From an uncultured Clostridia bacterium (GTDB taxonomy: Bacteria; Bacillota; Clostridia; Christensenellales; Borkfalkiaceae): a DNA stretch of 64,000 nucleotides. The position numbers and the translations under genes are program-made. Shown piece by piece: positions 1-8,823 of the stretch. Where the stretch lies: assembly GCA_947630115.1 (NCBI GenBank), contig CANRGG010000001.1:40620-104619 (forward strand), in the 5' to 3' direction. Every line of letters starts with the position of its first letter. The stretch's first letter is position 1. A model generated the notes under the pieces. It had not been told where the DNA came from and did not search any database. It was given only the letters and a program-made list of their open reading frames with translations.

Positions 1-1
1 G

Positions 2-805
2 ATGGAGCGGCGCGGGCTCGGGCGGGACGGCGTTCTCATCGGGCTGGGCGGGGGCGTAGTCGGCGACGTCGGCGGGCTTGCCGCGGGGCTCTTTATGCGC
101 GGGATCGCGTTCTGGTCCTTTCCGACGACGCTGCTTGCCCAGGTCGACGCCGCGCTCGGCGGAAAGACGGCGATCGACTTTGCGGGGATCAAAAATCTCG
201 TCGGCGGATTTTTCCAGCCTGCGGAGATCGTCTGCGACGCCGGTTTTTTATCGACGCTTCCCAAGAGAGAGCTGCTCAGTGGGCTCGGGGAGATCGTCAA
301 ACACGGCGCGCTGTCTGCGCCGCTCTTTGAAAAGCTCTGTCAAAACGAGAAACATCTGCTTGATCTCTCCTTTTTGCAGAGCGTTGCTTTCGAAAATCTT
401 GCCTTCAAAGCCTCCGTCGTCCGGCAGGATCCCTTTGAAAAGACAGGGGCGCGCGCGGCGCTCAATTTGGGGCACACGACGGCGCATGCGATCGAGGCGG
501 AGCGCGCCTATCGCCACGGCGAGTGCGTCCTCATGGGACTTGCGCTTGAGTCGCGGCTCGCGCGGAAATATCTCTCCTGCGACGAGCCCTTTCTGCTGCG
601 GCTCGAATCGCTCTGTCTTTCGGCGCTCGGCGGCGGAAAGCTGCGACGGATCGCCGATCTTTCGCTGGCAGCCGCTTTGCGGGACAAGAAGAATCGAGCA
701 GGTAAGATCGTCCCGATCGTCCCGACCGGTTTGGGACGCTTCGAGCCGCTCCCTCTTCCCTTCGAGGAATATCGGCAGGCGGTGCGGGAGGCGGCAGCGC
801 GATGA
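2..805 (+). CDS. aroB: 3-dehydroquinate synthase, C-terminal part (start lies outside the window)
   Basis: Second enzyme of the shikimate pathway; cyclises DAHP to 3-dehydroquinate with NAD+ and a divalent metal in the cytosol. The visible 267 codons contain the dinucleotide-binding run GLGGGVVGDVGG (about residues 14-25 of the visible part), the block PTTLLAQVDAALGGKTAID (41-59) and the metal-ligand segment GHTTAHAIE (about 157). Family members are about 350 residues, so roughly 80-90 N-terminal residues are missing to the left of the window; the first ATG in frame is probably internal. The stop codon overlaps the aroE start, so the two genes are translationally coupled and aroB heads, or lies within, the shikimate operon aroB-aroE-aroQ-aroK. 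Confidence 0.95.
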   Translation: MERRGLGRDGVLIGLGGGVVGDVGGLAAGLFMRGIAFWSFPTTLLAQVDAALGGKTAIDFAGIKNLVGGFFQPAEIVCDAGFLSTLPKRELLSGLGEIVKHGALSAPLFEKLCQNEKHLLDLSFLQSVAFENLAFKASVVRQDPFEKTGARAALNLGHTTAHAIEAERAYRHGECVLMGLALESRLARKYLSCDEPFLLRLESLCLSALGGGKLRRIADLSLAAALRDKKNRAGKIVPIVPTGLGRFEPLPLPFEEYRQAVREAAAR

Positions 806-1653
806 TGGCGGACGAAAAAAAATTTTTGCGGCTCGCCTTGATCGGAAGAGAGGTCTCCCGATCGCCGAGCCCTTCGCTGCACCGTTCGATCCTGAAAGAG
901 CTGGGCGCGGAATGCCGCTATGAGAACCTCTCCGTTCCCGAAGCGGACTTCGGGCGCAGCGCGGCGGAGCTCTTTGAGAGGTTTGACGGCTTCAATGTGA
1001 CGATGCCCTATAAACGGACGATTTTGCCCTTTCTCACCCGTCTTGACGGGGCGGCCGCGGCGCTTCTTTCGGTGAACACCGTGCTCTGCGAGGGCCGGAT
1101 CGGCTACAATACCGACTGCGGCGGCTTTTCGGCGGCGCTCTCGGCGGAGGGGATCGTGCTTTCCGGTAAGCGCGCGCTCGTTTTGGGCGCGGGCGGCGCG
1201 GGCAGAAGCTGCATTCGGGCGCTTCAAGCGGGCGGCGCCGAGGTCTCCGTCTATGAAAAGGACCCCGCCCGCCTTCGGGAAGTTTACGAGACGATCGGGG
1301 GCTTCCGGCCGCTGGACCGGCTCGAGCGGGAACCGTTCGCGCTCATCGTGAACTGCACGGGCGTCGGAATGCATGAAAGCGAGGGATTTCTTCCTTCGGT
1401 CCGTACGCCTTGGGGGGAGCGTCCCTTCGGCGGAGAATTTTTGGACGGCTGCGAGGCCGCGATTGATCTCATCTATGCGCCGGTGCGTTCCGCCTTTCTG
1501 AACGAGGCGCAAAGGCATGGCGCGAAGATCCTCAACGGGGCGGGAATGCTCTTTTTCCAGGCATATCTTGCAGACTGTATTTTTTTGAACAGAGAGCCGG
1601 ATCTTTCCGAAGCGGTCCGGATCAAGAAAAAAACCGAAGAGGTGAACCAATGA
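802..1653 (+). CDS. aroE: Shikimate dehydrogenase
   Basis: NADP(H)-dependent reduction of 3-dehydroshikimate to shikimate. The 283-residue protein has the N-terminal substrate region with SRSPSPSLH (Ser pair that holds the shikimate carboxylate), NVTMPYK with the catalytic lysine near residue 70, NTDCGGF near 102 and the glycine-rich cofactor loop LGAGGAGRS near 128-136. Length is normal for the family. Two adjacent ATG codons at 802 and 805 could start it; both overlap the aroB stop. The 3' end overlaps aroQ by four bases. Gene order and the tight overlaps argue for one polycistronic mRNA. Confidence 0.95.
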   Translation: MMADEKKFLRLALIGREVSRSPSPSLHRSILKELGAECRYENLSVPEADFGRSAAELFERFDGFNVTMPYKRTILPFLTRLDGAAAALLSVNTVLCEGRIGYNTDCGGFSAALSAEGIVLSGKRALVLGAGGAGRSCIRALQAGGAEVSVYEKDPARLREVYETIGGFRPLDRLEREPFALIVNCTGVGMHESEGFLPSVRTPWGERPFGGEFLDGCEAAIDLIYAPVRSAFLNEAQRHGAKILNGAGMLFFQAYLADCIFLNREPDLSEAVRIKKKTEEVNQ

Positions 1654-2069
1654 AATTTTTGATTGTGAATGGGGTGAATCTGGCGCTTACGGGGCTGCGC
1701 GAACCGGAGATCTACGGCTCGGAGACCCTCGAGGAGATCAACGAAGAGATCCGCGCCTTTGCAAAGGCGCACGGGCACGAGACGGAGTTCTTCCAATCCG
1801 ATCTCGAGGGCGAGCTCTGTGCGAAGATCGGCCGGGCGAAGGATTACGACGGGATCGTCCTCAATCCCGGCGCCTATGCGCACTATTCCTACGCCCTGCG
1901 CGACGCGATCGCTTCGACCGCGGTCCCCGTCGTCGAGGTGCATATGAGCAATCTTTTCGCGCGCGAAGAGTTCCGAAGAAAGTCGGTTTTGAGCGAGGTC
2001 TGCAAGGGAATGATCGTCGGGCTCGGCAAACGCGGATATCTGCTTGCACTCGAGAGCTTCTTTTTATGA
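1650..2069 (+). CDS. aroQ: Type II 3-dehydroquinate dehydratase
   Basis: Dehydrates 3-dehydroquinate to 3-dehydroshikimate; the type II enzyme is a small dodecameric flavodoxin-like protein unrelated to AroD. The 139-residue product shows the family signature near the N terminus (NGVNL, then REPEIYG with the catalytic Tyr22), the central FFQSDLEGEL, the LNPGAYAHYS loop and the C-terminal HMSNLFAREEFR and GYLLALE segments. The usual NGPNLN is NGVNLA here, a mild deviation. It overlaps aroE and aroK by four bases on each side, so it belongs to the coupled shikimate operon. Confidence 0.95.
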   Translation: MKFLIVNGVNLALTGLREPEIYGSETLEEINEEIRAFAKAHGHETEFFQSDLEGELCAKIGRAKDYDGIVLNPGAYAHYSYALRDAIASTAVPVVEVHMSNLFAREEFRRKSVLSEVCKGMIVGLGKRGYLLALESFFL

Positions 2070-2584
2070 ATCTCGTGCTTATCGGAATGCCGGGCGCGGG
2101 CAAGACGAGCGTCGGGCTGAAAACCGCGGAGGAGTTGGGTAGAACCTTTGCGGACACCGACCGCCTGATCGAGGCGCGTCACGGAGAGATCCCCGAGATC
2201 TTCCGCCGCGCAGGCGAGGAGGGCTTTCGCGCCTTCGAAAGAGAGGCGGTCCGCACCCTTTCGGAACAAGACGGCATGGTGATCGCGACGGGCGGCGGTA
2301 CGGCGCTCGATGGTGAGAACGTTTCCCTGCTCAAAGCGCACGGGAAGATTGTCTATCTCCGTGCCGGGACGGAGACGTTGCTGCGGCGGCTACTTCGCGG
2401 CGGCGGGCGTCCCCTGCTTGCGGGCGCGGACACGGAGGAAAAGCTGCGAGGCAAAATCGAGGAGCTGCGGCGCGTCCGCGAGCGATCTTATGAGGACGCG
2501 GCGGACGAGATCTTGGACACGGACGGAATGACGATCGAAGAGGCGGCGAAAAGAGTTGCGTCGCTTTACAAGGAGGAGATATGA
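2066..2584 (+). CDS. aroK: Shikimate kinase
   Basis: ATP-dependent phosphorylation of shikimate to shikimate 3-phosphate. The 172-residue protein begins with the P-loop GMPGAGKTS (7-15), followed by the shikimate-binding FADTDRLIE, the ATGGG loop (Walker B equivalent, about 75-79) and the lid region GRPLLAG. Length and order are typical. Start and stop overlap aroQ and the following reductase by four bases. With aroB, aroE and aroQ it forms the middle of the chorismate pathway; aroF/G, aroA and aroC are not in the window. Confidence 0.95.
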   Translation: MNLVLIGMPGAGKTSVGLKTAEELGRTFADTDRLIEARHGEIPEIFRRAGEEGFRAFEREAVRTLSEQDGMVIATGGGTALDGENVSLLKAHGKIVYLRAGTETLLRRLLRGGGRPLLAGADTEEKLRGKIEELRRVRERSYEDAADEILDTDGMTIEEAAKRVASLYKEEI

Positions 2585-3276
2585 AGGTTTTGATCACGGG
2601 CGGCACGCGCGGGATCGGGTTGGCGGCCTGCGAGAGATTTCTTCGCGGAGGAGACGAGGTCGTTGCGACCTGGTCGAAGGATGAGGCGGCAGCGGAACGC
2701 GCCAAGGCGCTTCTAAAAGGCGTTCGCTTTGTCCGCGCCGACGTTTCGGACGAGACGGCGGTGAAAGAACTCTTCGAAGGGTTGCCTGCGCTCGACGCGC
2801 TCGTCAACAATGCGGGGATCTGCCTGTCGGGACAGGTGCAGGACGTTTCGCTCTCCGCTTGGGAGCGCCAGATGGCGGTGAACGCGGGCGGCGCGTTCCT
2901 CTGCACAAAGTACGCCGTCAAAAAGATGCTTCGAAAGGGGGGAGCGATCGTCAACGTCGCCTCCGTTTGGGGGCAGACGGGCGGGAGCTGCGAAAGCGCG
3001 TATTCCGCCACGAAAGGGGCGCTCATTGCCTTCACCAAGGCGCTTGCAAAAGAGCTAGCCCCCGCAAAGATCACCGTAAACAGCGTCTCTCCCGGGGCGA
3101 TCGACACCGTGATGAACGCAAACCTTTCCCCCGAGGAGAGGGAACAGCTTTGCGAAGAGATCCCTTTGGGCAGGTTCGGCACCGCAGAAGAGGTCGCCGA
3201 GCTGATTTTCTTCCTTTCAAGGCAAAAATATATCACCGGACAGGATATCGGCATCAATGGGGGATGGTATTGCTGA
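2581..3276 (+). CDS. Short-chain dehydrogenase/reductase, FabG/YmfI-like
   Basis: A 231-residue classical SDR with the Rossmann motif TGGTRGIG (6-13), NNAG near 81, the active-site serine in ASVWGQ, and YSATK (Tyr about 141, Lys about 145). It ends with GQDIGINGGWYC, the usual SDR C-terminal strand. NAD(P)H-dependent reduction of a keto group is the expected chemistry; the substrate cannot be read from the sequence. It is coupled to aroK by an ATGA overlap and is the last gene before an intrinsic terminator. FabG-like ketoacyl reductases and the Bacillus EF-P-modifying reductase YmfI are the nearest relatives I would test. No shikimate-specific motif links it to the pathway. Confidence 0.85.
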   Translation: MKVLITGGTRGIGLAACERFLRGGDEVVATWSKDEAAAERAKALLKGVRFVRADVSDETAVKELFEGLPALDALVNNAGICLSGQVQDVSLSAWERQMAVNAGGAFLCTKYAVKKMLRKGGAIVNVASVWGQTGGSCESAYSATKGALIAFTKALAKELAPAKITVNSVSPGAIDTVMNANLSPEEREQLCEEIPLGRFGTAEEVAELIFFLSRQKYITGQDIGINGGWYC

Positions 3277-3318
3277 AAAACGACGAAATCTCCTAAAATC
3301 CATAAAGATTTCGAAAAG

Positions 3319-3345
3319 ACCCGAAAAAATCGGGTTTTTCTTTTG
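3319..3345 (+). terminator. Intrinsic terminator of the shikimate operon
   Basis: A 6-bp stem ACCCGA / TCGGGT with an A-rich loop is followed directly by a run of T. It lies 43 bases after the reductase stop. Confidence 0.8.
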
Positions 3346-3364
3346 TTTTTCGGCATTTTGCATA

Positions 3365-3406
3365 GTATTATGTCAGACATAGTAATTACTATGCCTGACA
3401 TAATAC
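3365..3406. promoter_or_regulatory. 42-bp near-perfect palindrome, probable operator pair upstream of dgt
   Basis: Two 21-base arms meet with no spacer and have one mismatch. Each arm holds its own small palindrome of the form TATGTCAGACATA or TATGCCTGACATA, so the site reads as two 13-bp operators back to back. A possible promoter, TTGTTT (3343) - 17 - TATTAT (3366), would place the left operator over the -10 box. The dgt start is about 140 bases downstream. No regulator gene is adjacent. Confidence 0.6.
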
Positions 3407-3548
3407 AGAAAAATATTCGAATTTTTTATAATTCTTCGTAAAAAACAGATTTTTGTTCCATTTCAATTTTTTGGCAGAAAAAACAATTTTGAAAAAATTT
3501 TTGAAAAAAAGAGGAGTTTTGGTTGCTTTCGTCGAAATAAGTAAAGGT

Positions 3549-4541
3549 ATGAAAGAAAAGACGTATGAGCGCGAAGCGGCGTACCTGTCGCCCTATGCAA
3601 AGAGATCGGAAGAGAGCGCGGGCAGGCAAAGGGAGGAGGCTCCCTGTTCCATGCGCACCGACTTCCAGCGCGACCGGGACCGCATTATCTATTCCAAATC
3701 TTTTCTGCGGCTGAAAAACAAGACGCAGGTCTTTTTCGCGCCTGACGGCGACCATTACATGTCGCGGCTCACCCACACCCTCGACGTTTCCCAGATCGCC
3801 CGTTCCCTTGCCCGGTGCCTGTCTCTCAACGAGGACCTCGCCGAGGCGATCGCGCTCGGGCATGACCTCGGGCACACGCCGTTCGGGCATGTCGGCGAGC
3901 GGGTGTTGAGCAATCTCGCGCCGTGCGGCTTTCGCCACAACGAACAGAGCCTGCGCGTCGTGGACAAGCTCGAAAAAGACGGGCGGGGGCTGAACCTCAC
4001 CCTCGAGGTGCGGGACGGGATCCTCAACCATCCCAAGAGCAGAAAGCCCGCGACCCTCGAAGGCGCCGCCGTCTCCCTTGCCGACCGGATCGCCTACATA
4101 AACCACGACATCGAGGACGCCGTCCGCGCGAAGCTGCTCGATGAACGGGATCTTCCCAAGCGCGCGATCAAGGTGTTCGGCAAGGACACGTCGCAGCGTA
4201 TCAACACGGCAATCCTCGACATCTATGCCGAATCGAACGGCAAGCCCTTCGTGCGCATGTCCGAAGAAAAGAGGGAGGCGCTCGACGAGCTCCGCACATT
4301 CATGTTCGAGCATGTCTATGAGCGCGCGAACAAGCTCATCCAGGAGAGCGCGGAGCGAATGCTCGGGGAGCTTTACGGCTATTTCACCCGGCGCAGGGAG
4401 GAACTTCCCAGGCTGTACCAGAACATCGCGGAGACGGAGGGGGTTGACCGCGCCGTCTGCGATTATCTCTCTTCGATGACCGACAAATATGCCATCAACA
4501 TTTTCCGCAAGCTCTACGTGCCGCGGGAGGGCAGCGTATGA
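3549..4541 (+). CDS. dgt: Deoxyguanosinetriphosphate triphosphohydrolase-like HD protein
   Basis: Hydrolyses dNTPs to nucleoside and triphosphate, balancing dNTP pools. HD-domain signature: RLTHTLDVSQIARS with the first metal histidine, then LGHDLGHTPFGH with the HD pair, and later the conserved RIAYINHDIEDA segment. The family-typical opening YLSPYAKRS..GR..EE..C..RT.FQRDRDRI begins a few residues after the ATG at 3549, so I use that start (330 residues) and not the TTG 96 bases upstream. The Shine-Dalgarno site is weak (TAAAGGT). Its stop overlaps dnaG by four bases; dgt directly upstream of dnaG and rpoD is common in Clostridia and puts it at the head of a replication and transcription operon. 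Confidence 0.93.
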   Translation: MKEKTYEREAAYLSPYAKRSEESAGRQREEAPCSMRTDFQRDRDRIIYSKSFLRLKNKTQVFFAPDGDHYMSRLTHTLDVSQIARSLARCLSLNEDLAEAIALGHDLGHTPFGHVGERVLSNLAPCGFRHNEQSLRVVDKLEKDGRGLNLTLEVRDGILNHPKSRKPATLEGAAVSLADRIAYINHDIEDAVRAKLLDERDLPKRAIKVFGKDTSQRINTAILDIYAESNGKPFVRMSEEKREALDELRTFMFEHVYERANKLIQESAERMLGELYGYFTRRREELPRLYQNIAETEGVDRAVCDYLSSMTDKYAINIFRKLYVPREGSV

Positions 4542-6325
4542 ACGACGACTTTTCCGCCTTTCTTGCCGAGCTTAAAGAGAGAAGCGATCTGGTGGATGTG
4601 ATCGGCTCCTATATAAAATTGGACAGACGGGGGTATAATTATTGGGCATGCTGCCCGTTCCACCATGAAAAGACTCCCTCGTTTGTCGTGAACGCAGCGG
4701 ACAAGTATTACCATTGCTTCGGCTGCGGCGCTTCGGGCGACGTCATCGGCTTCGTCAAGGAGTACGAGAACGTCGATTTCAACCAAGCGGTGCAGATCCT
4801 TGCCACCCGCGCGGGGATGGAGGTCCCCATTCGGGACGCCCGCGCGCAGGAGGAGACCCAGCGTCGCAAACAGAAAAAGGAGAGGCTCTTGGCGCTCTTG
4901 CTCGATTCGGCGCGCTTTTATCGGGACAACCTCTATTCGGGCAAGGCGGAGGAACATCTCGAATACCTTTCGAAACGGAAGATCTTGCCCGCGACGGTCC
5001 GGAAATTCGGGCTGGGCGCTTCGACGGACTATATTTCGCTCCCCCGCTTTTTGCGCGGGAAGGGCTATACGGCGGAGGAGATGACGGACAGCGGCGTCTG
5101 CGCGCGCACTTCGGACGGGAGGATCATCGACGCGCAGGGCGGCCGACTCATCATCCCCATCATCGACAGTCTGGACGAGGTCATCGCCTTCGGCGGCAGG
5201 CTTTTGCAGAAATCCGATCGGGCGAAATACAAGAACACCCGCGATACCGAATTGTTCGACAAGAGCAAAAATCTTTTCAATCTCAATCTCGTCAAACGGC
5301 TGCGCCGCACGGAGGGGATCTCCTCGCTCATCATTGTCGAGGGATATATGGACGCGATCTCGCTCTATCAGGCGGGCTTCCGGAACATCGTCGCCAGCAT
5401 GGGTACGTCGCTCACCAAGGAACAGGCGCGGCTCTGCAAACGGTATTGCGACAACGTGTTGATCAGTTACGATGGCGACTTCGCGGGGCAGAAGGCGAAT
5501 TTGAGGGGGCTCGAGATTTTGGGACAAGAGGGATTGAAGGTGCGCGTCGTGCCCCTTCCCGACGGGATGGACCCCGACGACGTGATCCGGGAACGCGGCG
5601 CGGCGGGATACCGGGCATGTTTGGACGCCGCGATGCCGCTCATTGATTTTCGGATCCATGCCGCGAAGGGGAAATTCGACCTTGGCAAGACCGATGAAAA
5701 GCGGGAATATCTCAAAGAGGCGATCCCGATCGTGCGCGAGGCGGAGAGCGCTTCGGAGCGGGAGGAACTTTTGAGGAAACTTTCGGCGGAGACGGGCGTG
5801 AGTCTGACGGCGCTGCAGCGCGATCTTGACAGCGCGGCGGACGGGGCGGCAGCCCCGGCGCCTTTGGCGCCGCCGTCCCGTCCGCCGCGCGAGGATGGGG
5901 ACGGGGAGAGAAAGGCGGAGCGGTTCGTGCTCGCCGCCTGCCTTTTCAACAAGCCCTATGCCGCGGACTGCGCCCTTGAGCGGATCGAATTCCGCGACGA
6001 GACGCTCTCGAAGATCGCGGAATATATCCTGAGCGAACGGCTCACAAAGGGGAAGGTGCGCGCGGGAGGCGTCTTTGACGCGGTGCATGAGGGCGCGGAA
6101 CTTTCCGAAGTGCTCGATCTGGACTCGGGGGACGGGCTGGACGGCGAAAATGCCGAGCAATACTTCCGGGATTGCCTTAAAAAGCTCGACCGGCGCGATC
6201 TTGCCGAGCGGATCGAGAGCTGCAAAGCCGCCTATGAGGCGGCGGAAACGGAGGAGGAAAAGAAGGAGATCCTCCGGCTCCTCAACGAACTGATGATAAA
6301 ACAGAGGAAATATAAGAAGAGGTAA
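4538..6325 (+). CDS. dnaG: DNA primase
   Basis: Makes RNA primers for DNA replication at the fork and interacts with the replicative helicase. N-terminal CHC2 zinc-binding domain with [12 protein letters not shown] and [11 protein letters not shown] (about 36-70). TOPRIM catalytic core with EGYMDA (Glu about 267) and ISYDGDFAG (about 310). After a short proline/alanine linker near 440, the C-terminal helicase-binding domain runs to residue 595. Length is normal. The ATG overlaps the dgt stop, and rpoD follows after four bases, so expression is tied to both. No frameshift or missing metal ligand is visible. Confidence 0.96.
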   Translation: MNDDFSAFLAELKERSDLVDVIGSYIKLDRRGYNYWACCPFHHEKTPSFVVNAADKYYHCFGCGASGDVIGFVKEYENVDFNQAVQILATRAGMEVPIRDARAQEETQRRKQKKERLLALLLDSARFYRDNLYSGKAEEHLEYLSKRKILPATVRKFGLGASTDYISLPRFLRGKGYTAEEMTDSGVCARTSDGRIIDAQGGRLIIPIIDSLDEVIAFGGRLLQKSDRAKYKNTRDTELFDKSKNLFNLNLVKRLRRTEGISSLIIVEGYMDAISLYQAGFRNIVASMGTSLTKEQARLCKRYCDNVLISYDGDFAGQKANLRGLEILGQEGLKVRVVPLPDGMDPDDVIRERGAAGYRACLDAAMPLIDFRIHAAKGKFDLGKTDEKREYLKEAIPIVREAESASEREELLRKLSAETGVSLTALQRDLDSAADGAAAPAPLAPPSRPPREDGDGERKAERFVLAACLFNKPYAADCALERIEFRDETLSKIAEYILSERLTKGKVRAGGVFDAVHEGAELSEVLDLDSGDGLDGENAEQYFRDCLKKLDRRDLAERIESCKAAYEAAETEEEKKEILRLLNELMIKQRKYKKR

Positions 6326-6329
6326 GGAA

Positions 6330-7385
6330 ATGGAAATCACCGAACAGCAGTTAAGCGAGATCATCGAGTCGATCGCAGAGCCCTATAAGATGAAGGGGAG
6401 CGTTTCGACGAATACGCTGATCGACCATCTCGAGCGGTACGATCTGAGCCCCGCGCAGATCGAGGAGGTCTATAAGCGTCTGCCCGAGCTTGGCGTTTCG
6501 ATCTTCGACGAGGACGAGCGCGACAGGGAGCTCTTCGAACAGGCGCTCTCCGATATCGGGCTCGACGATCCCGTAAAAATGTATCTCAAAGACATCGGAC
6601 GGGTGCCCCTTCTTTCGACGGACGACGAGATCGAGCTCGCGCGCAAGATGCAGGCGGGCGACGAGGAGGCGAAAAAGAAACTTTCCGAGGCCAACCTGCG
6701 CCTTGTCGTCTCCATCGCCAAGCGGTACGTCGGCAGGGGCATGCTCTTTCTCGATCTCATCCAGGAGGGCAATCTGGGACTCATGAAGGCGGTCGAAAAA
6801 TTCGACTACCAGAAGGGCTTCAAGTTCTCCACCTATGCGACCTGGTGGATCCGCCAATCCATCACCCGCGCGATCGCCGATCAGGCGCGGACCATCCGGA
6901 TCCCCGTGCACATGGTGGAGACGATCAACCGTCTGACGCGCGTGTCGCGCATGCTCCTTCAGGAGAACGGCAGGGAGCCGACGCCCGAGGAGATCGCCGA
7001 GGCGATGGAACTCGACGTCGCGCGCGTCCGCGAGATCCAGAAGATCGCCCAGGACCCCGTTTCCCTCGAGACGCCCATCGGCGAGGAGGAGGACTCCCAC
7101 CTCGGCGACTTCATCGAGGACGACAAGACGCAGACCCCCGGCGATTCTGTCGCGTTCATCATGCTCAAGGAACAGCTTCTCGGCGTGCTCGACACCCTCA
7201 CCCCGCGCGAGGAAAAGGTGCTGCGTCTCCGCTACGGGATCGACGACGGCAAGCCGCGCACCCTCGAGGAGGTCGGCAGGGAGTTCAACGTCACGCGGGA
7301 ACGTATCCGCCAGATCGAGGCGAAGGCGCTCCGAAAGCTCCGCCATCCCTCCCGCAGCAAGAAGCTCAAGGATTTCCTCGACTGA
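6330..7385 (+). CDS. rpoD: RNA polymerase primary sigma factor (sigma-70/SigA)
   Basis: Directs core RNA polymerase to housekeeping promoters. The 351-residue protein has a short region 1.1 (1-70), region 1.2 ([17 protein letters not shown], about 87), region 2 ([16 protein letters not shown], then [19 protein letters not shown] and [13 protein letters not shown]), region 3 and region 4.2 ([19 protein letters not shown]). The compact size without a non-conserved insert is typical of Firmicutes. It follows dnaG within four bases. Many promoters called here fit its consensus (TTGACA, 17 bp, TATAAT). The stop overlaps the ATG of trmK by one base. Confidence 0.97.
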   Translation: MEITEQQLSEIIESIAEPYKMKGSVSTNTLIDHLERYDLSPAQIEEVYKRLPELGVSIFDEDERDRELFEQALSDIGLDDPVKMYLKDIGRVPLLSTDDEIELARKMQAGDEEAKKKLSEANLRLVVSIAKRYVGRGMLFLDLIQEGNLGLMKAVEKFDYQKGFKFSTYATWWIRQSITRAIADQARTIRIPVHMVETINRLTRVSRMLLQENGREPTPEEIAEAMELDVARVREIQKIAQDPVSLETPIGEEEDSHLGDFIEDDKTQTPGDSVAFIMLKEQLLGVLDTLTPREEKVLRLRYGIDDGKPRTLEEVGREFNVTRERIRQIEAKALRKLRHPSRSKKLKDFLD

Positions 7386-8056
7386 TGGCGGGACGGATCG
7401 AGACCATCTGCTCGGAACTTTCCGAAGCGCGCGTCTTTGCGGACGTCGGCTGCGATCACGGCTACATGGCGAAATATATGCTCGAAAGGGGGCTCTGCGA
7501 GCGCGCCTATATCTCGGACGTCAGTGCCAAGAGCCTCAAAAAGGCGGAACTTCTCCTAAAAGACGAGATCGCGCGAGGGCGGTGCTTTCCCGTCGTCGCG
7601 GACGGCATGAAGGGGCTCCCCGAGCGGTGCGATCTTCTCTTGATCGCGGGGCTCGGCGGGGAGGAGATCGTCCGGATCCTCGAGGAGGGCTATCTGCCGC
7701 AGAAATTTCTCTTCCAGCCCATGAAAAATCCCGAAAAACTGCGCGCCTATCTTTCGGCGAAGGGGGCGAAGATCGAACGGGACGACACCTTCGGGACGGG
7801 ATACTTTTACGATCTCATCAAGGGGGAGAGCAGAGGCGGGAGGAGGTATACCGAGCGGGAGATCCTGTGGGGCAGGGACAACCTTGCCTCGCCCCAAGAG
7901 CCCTTTTACCGGAAATTGAAGGCAGAAAAACAAAAAATTTTAAGTTATCTGGAGCGCGACCTGAGCGAAACCAGCCGAGACGAGCTGAAAAAGCGGCGGG
8001 ACGCCCTCGAAGAGGTTCTGTATGAAACTGAAAACCGTTTACGAGATCGCGGATGA
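7385..8056 (+). CDS. trmK: tRNA (adenine(22)-N(1))-methyltransferase
   Basis: Class I SAM methyltransferase that makes m1A22 in bacterial tRNAs. The 223-residue product has the SAM motif FADVGCDHGYMAKY near the N terminus, ISDVSAKSLKKAE (motif II), and LIAGLGGEEIV in the place of the usual AGMGG loop. The C-terminal coiled coil is as expected. I start it at the ATG that overlaps the rpoD stop; the open frame extends upstream antiparallel to rpoD codons but has no family similarity. It overlaps nif3 by 35 bases. Neighbouring trmK-nif3 is the same arrangement as Bacillus yqfN-yqfO downstream of sigA. Confidence 0.92.
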   Translation: MAGRIETICSELSEARVFADVGCDHGYMAKYMLERGLCERAYISDVSAKSLKKAELLLKDEIARGRCFPVVADGMKGLPERCDLLLIAGLGGEEIVRILEEGYLPQKFLFQPMKNPEKLRAYLSAKGAKIERDDTFGTGYFYDLIKGESRGGRRYTEREILWGRDNLASPQEPFYRKLKAEKQKILSYLERDLSETSRDELKKRRDALEEVLYETENRLRDRG

Positions 8057-8795
8057 GCTTGCGCCGTTCTCCCTCTCGCGGGAATATTGCGCGAAGTTCT
8101 CCCACTTCGACAACAGCGGCGTGATCGCCGACAGCGGGGAAGAGGTCCTCGGCGTTCTGTTTGCGCTCGATCTTTCCCGAAAAGCGGCGGAGGAGGCCAA
8201 GCGGATCGGCGCAAACTGCATCTTCACCCATCATCCCGCCATTTACGCTCCGCTGTCCGCGCTGAGCGAAACGAAATGCCCCGGCCTTTTGCTCTGCCTC
8301 CGGGCGGGGATCTCCGTTCTTTCGGCTCATCTCAATCTGGACGCGGCGAAGGGGGGGATCGACGAGCGACTCATGCAGGGGCTCGGCGGAAAGGAGCCGC
8401 TTTTTGTCATGGACGAGTTGACGGGCGGCGGATACGGACGGGTGTTCGAGATTGCTCCGACCCCGGCGGAGGAATTTGCCGCGGGCGCGGAGGAGACGTT
8501 CCAAAGCAAGCGGATCGTCCTTTACGGAAACAGAACGGTGCGGCGCGTTGCGAGCTTCTGCGGCGCGGGGCTGGACGAGCGGGCGCTTTCCTTCGCGCTG
8601 GAAAAGGGGGCGGACACCGTCGTCTCCTCGGACGGAAAGCACCACCTTCTCGCGGCGGCGCGGGAGCGGGGGCTCAACGTCCTTCTGCTCACCCATTACG
8701 CCGCGGAATTTTACGGGTTCCGCACGTTTTACGAAACAATGAAGGAGCGGCTGGAAGTTCCCTGCTCGCTCTTTGCTGACGAAGATCTGCTGTAA
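8022..8795 (+). CDS. Nif3-like dinuclear metal centre protein
   Basis: NIF3/YqfO family, cytosolic, toroidal hexamer, two metals per subunit; biochemical role is unsettled (hydrolase activities have been reported for relatives). The 257-residue protein shows the metal ligands in FTHHPAIYAPL (His pair) and, in the C-terminal half, LLTHYAAEF.G. The insert domain found in longer homologues is absent, so this is the short form. Its ATG lies 35 bases inside trmK, giving translational coupling. Conserved vicinity to trmK and a zinc-ribbon coiled-coil gene supports a shared, still undefined, housekeeping function. Confidence 0.88.
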   Translation: MKLKTVYEIADELAPFSLSREYCAKFSHFDNSGVIADSGEEVLGVLFALDLSRKAAEEAKRIGANCIFTHHPAIYAPLSALSETKCPGLLLCLRAGISVLSAHLNLDAAKGGIDERLMQGLGGKEPLFVMDELTGGGYGRVFEIAPTPAEEFAAGAEETFQSKRIVLYGNRTVRRVASFCGAGLDERALSFALEKGADTVVSSDGKHHLLAAARERGLNVLLLTHYAAEFYGFRTFYETMKERLEVPCSLFADEDLL

Positions 8796-8823
8796 AGAAA
8801 ATTTCATGGAAGGAGTAAAAGAT

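Noticed and set aside
3453..3548. Upstream TTG start for dgt adding 32 residues
   Set aside because: The extra residues are Lys/Phe-rich, have no family counterpart, and no Shine-Dalgarno site supports the TTG.
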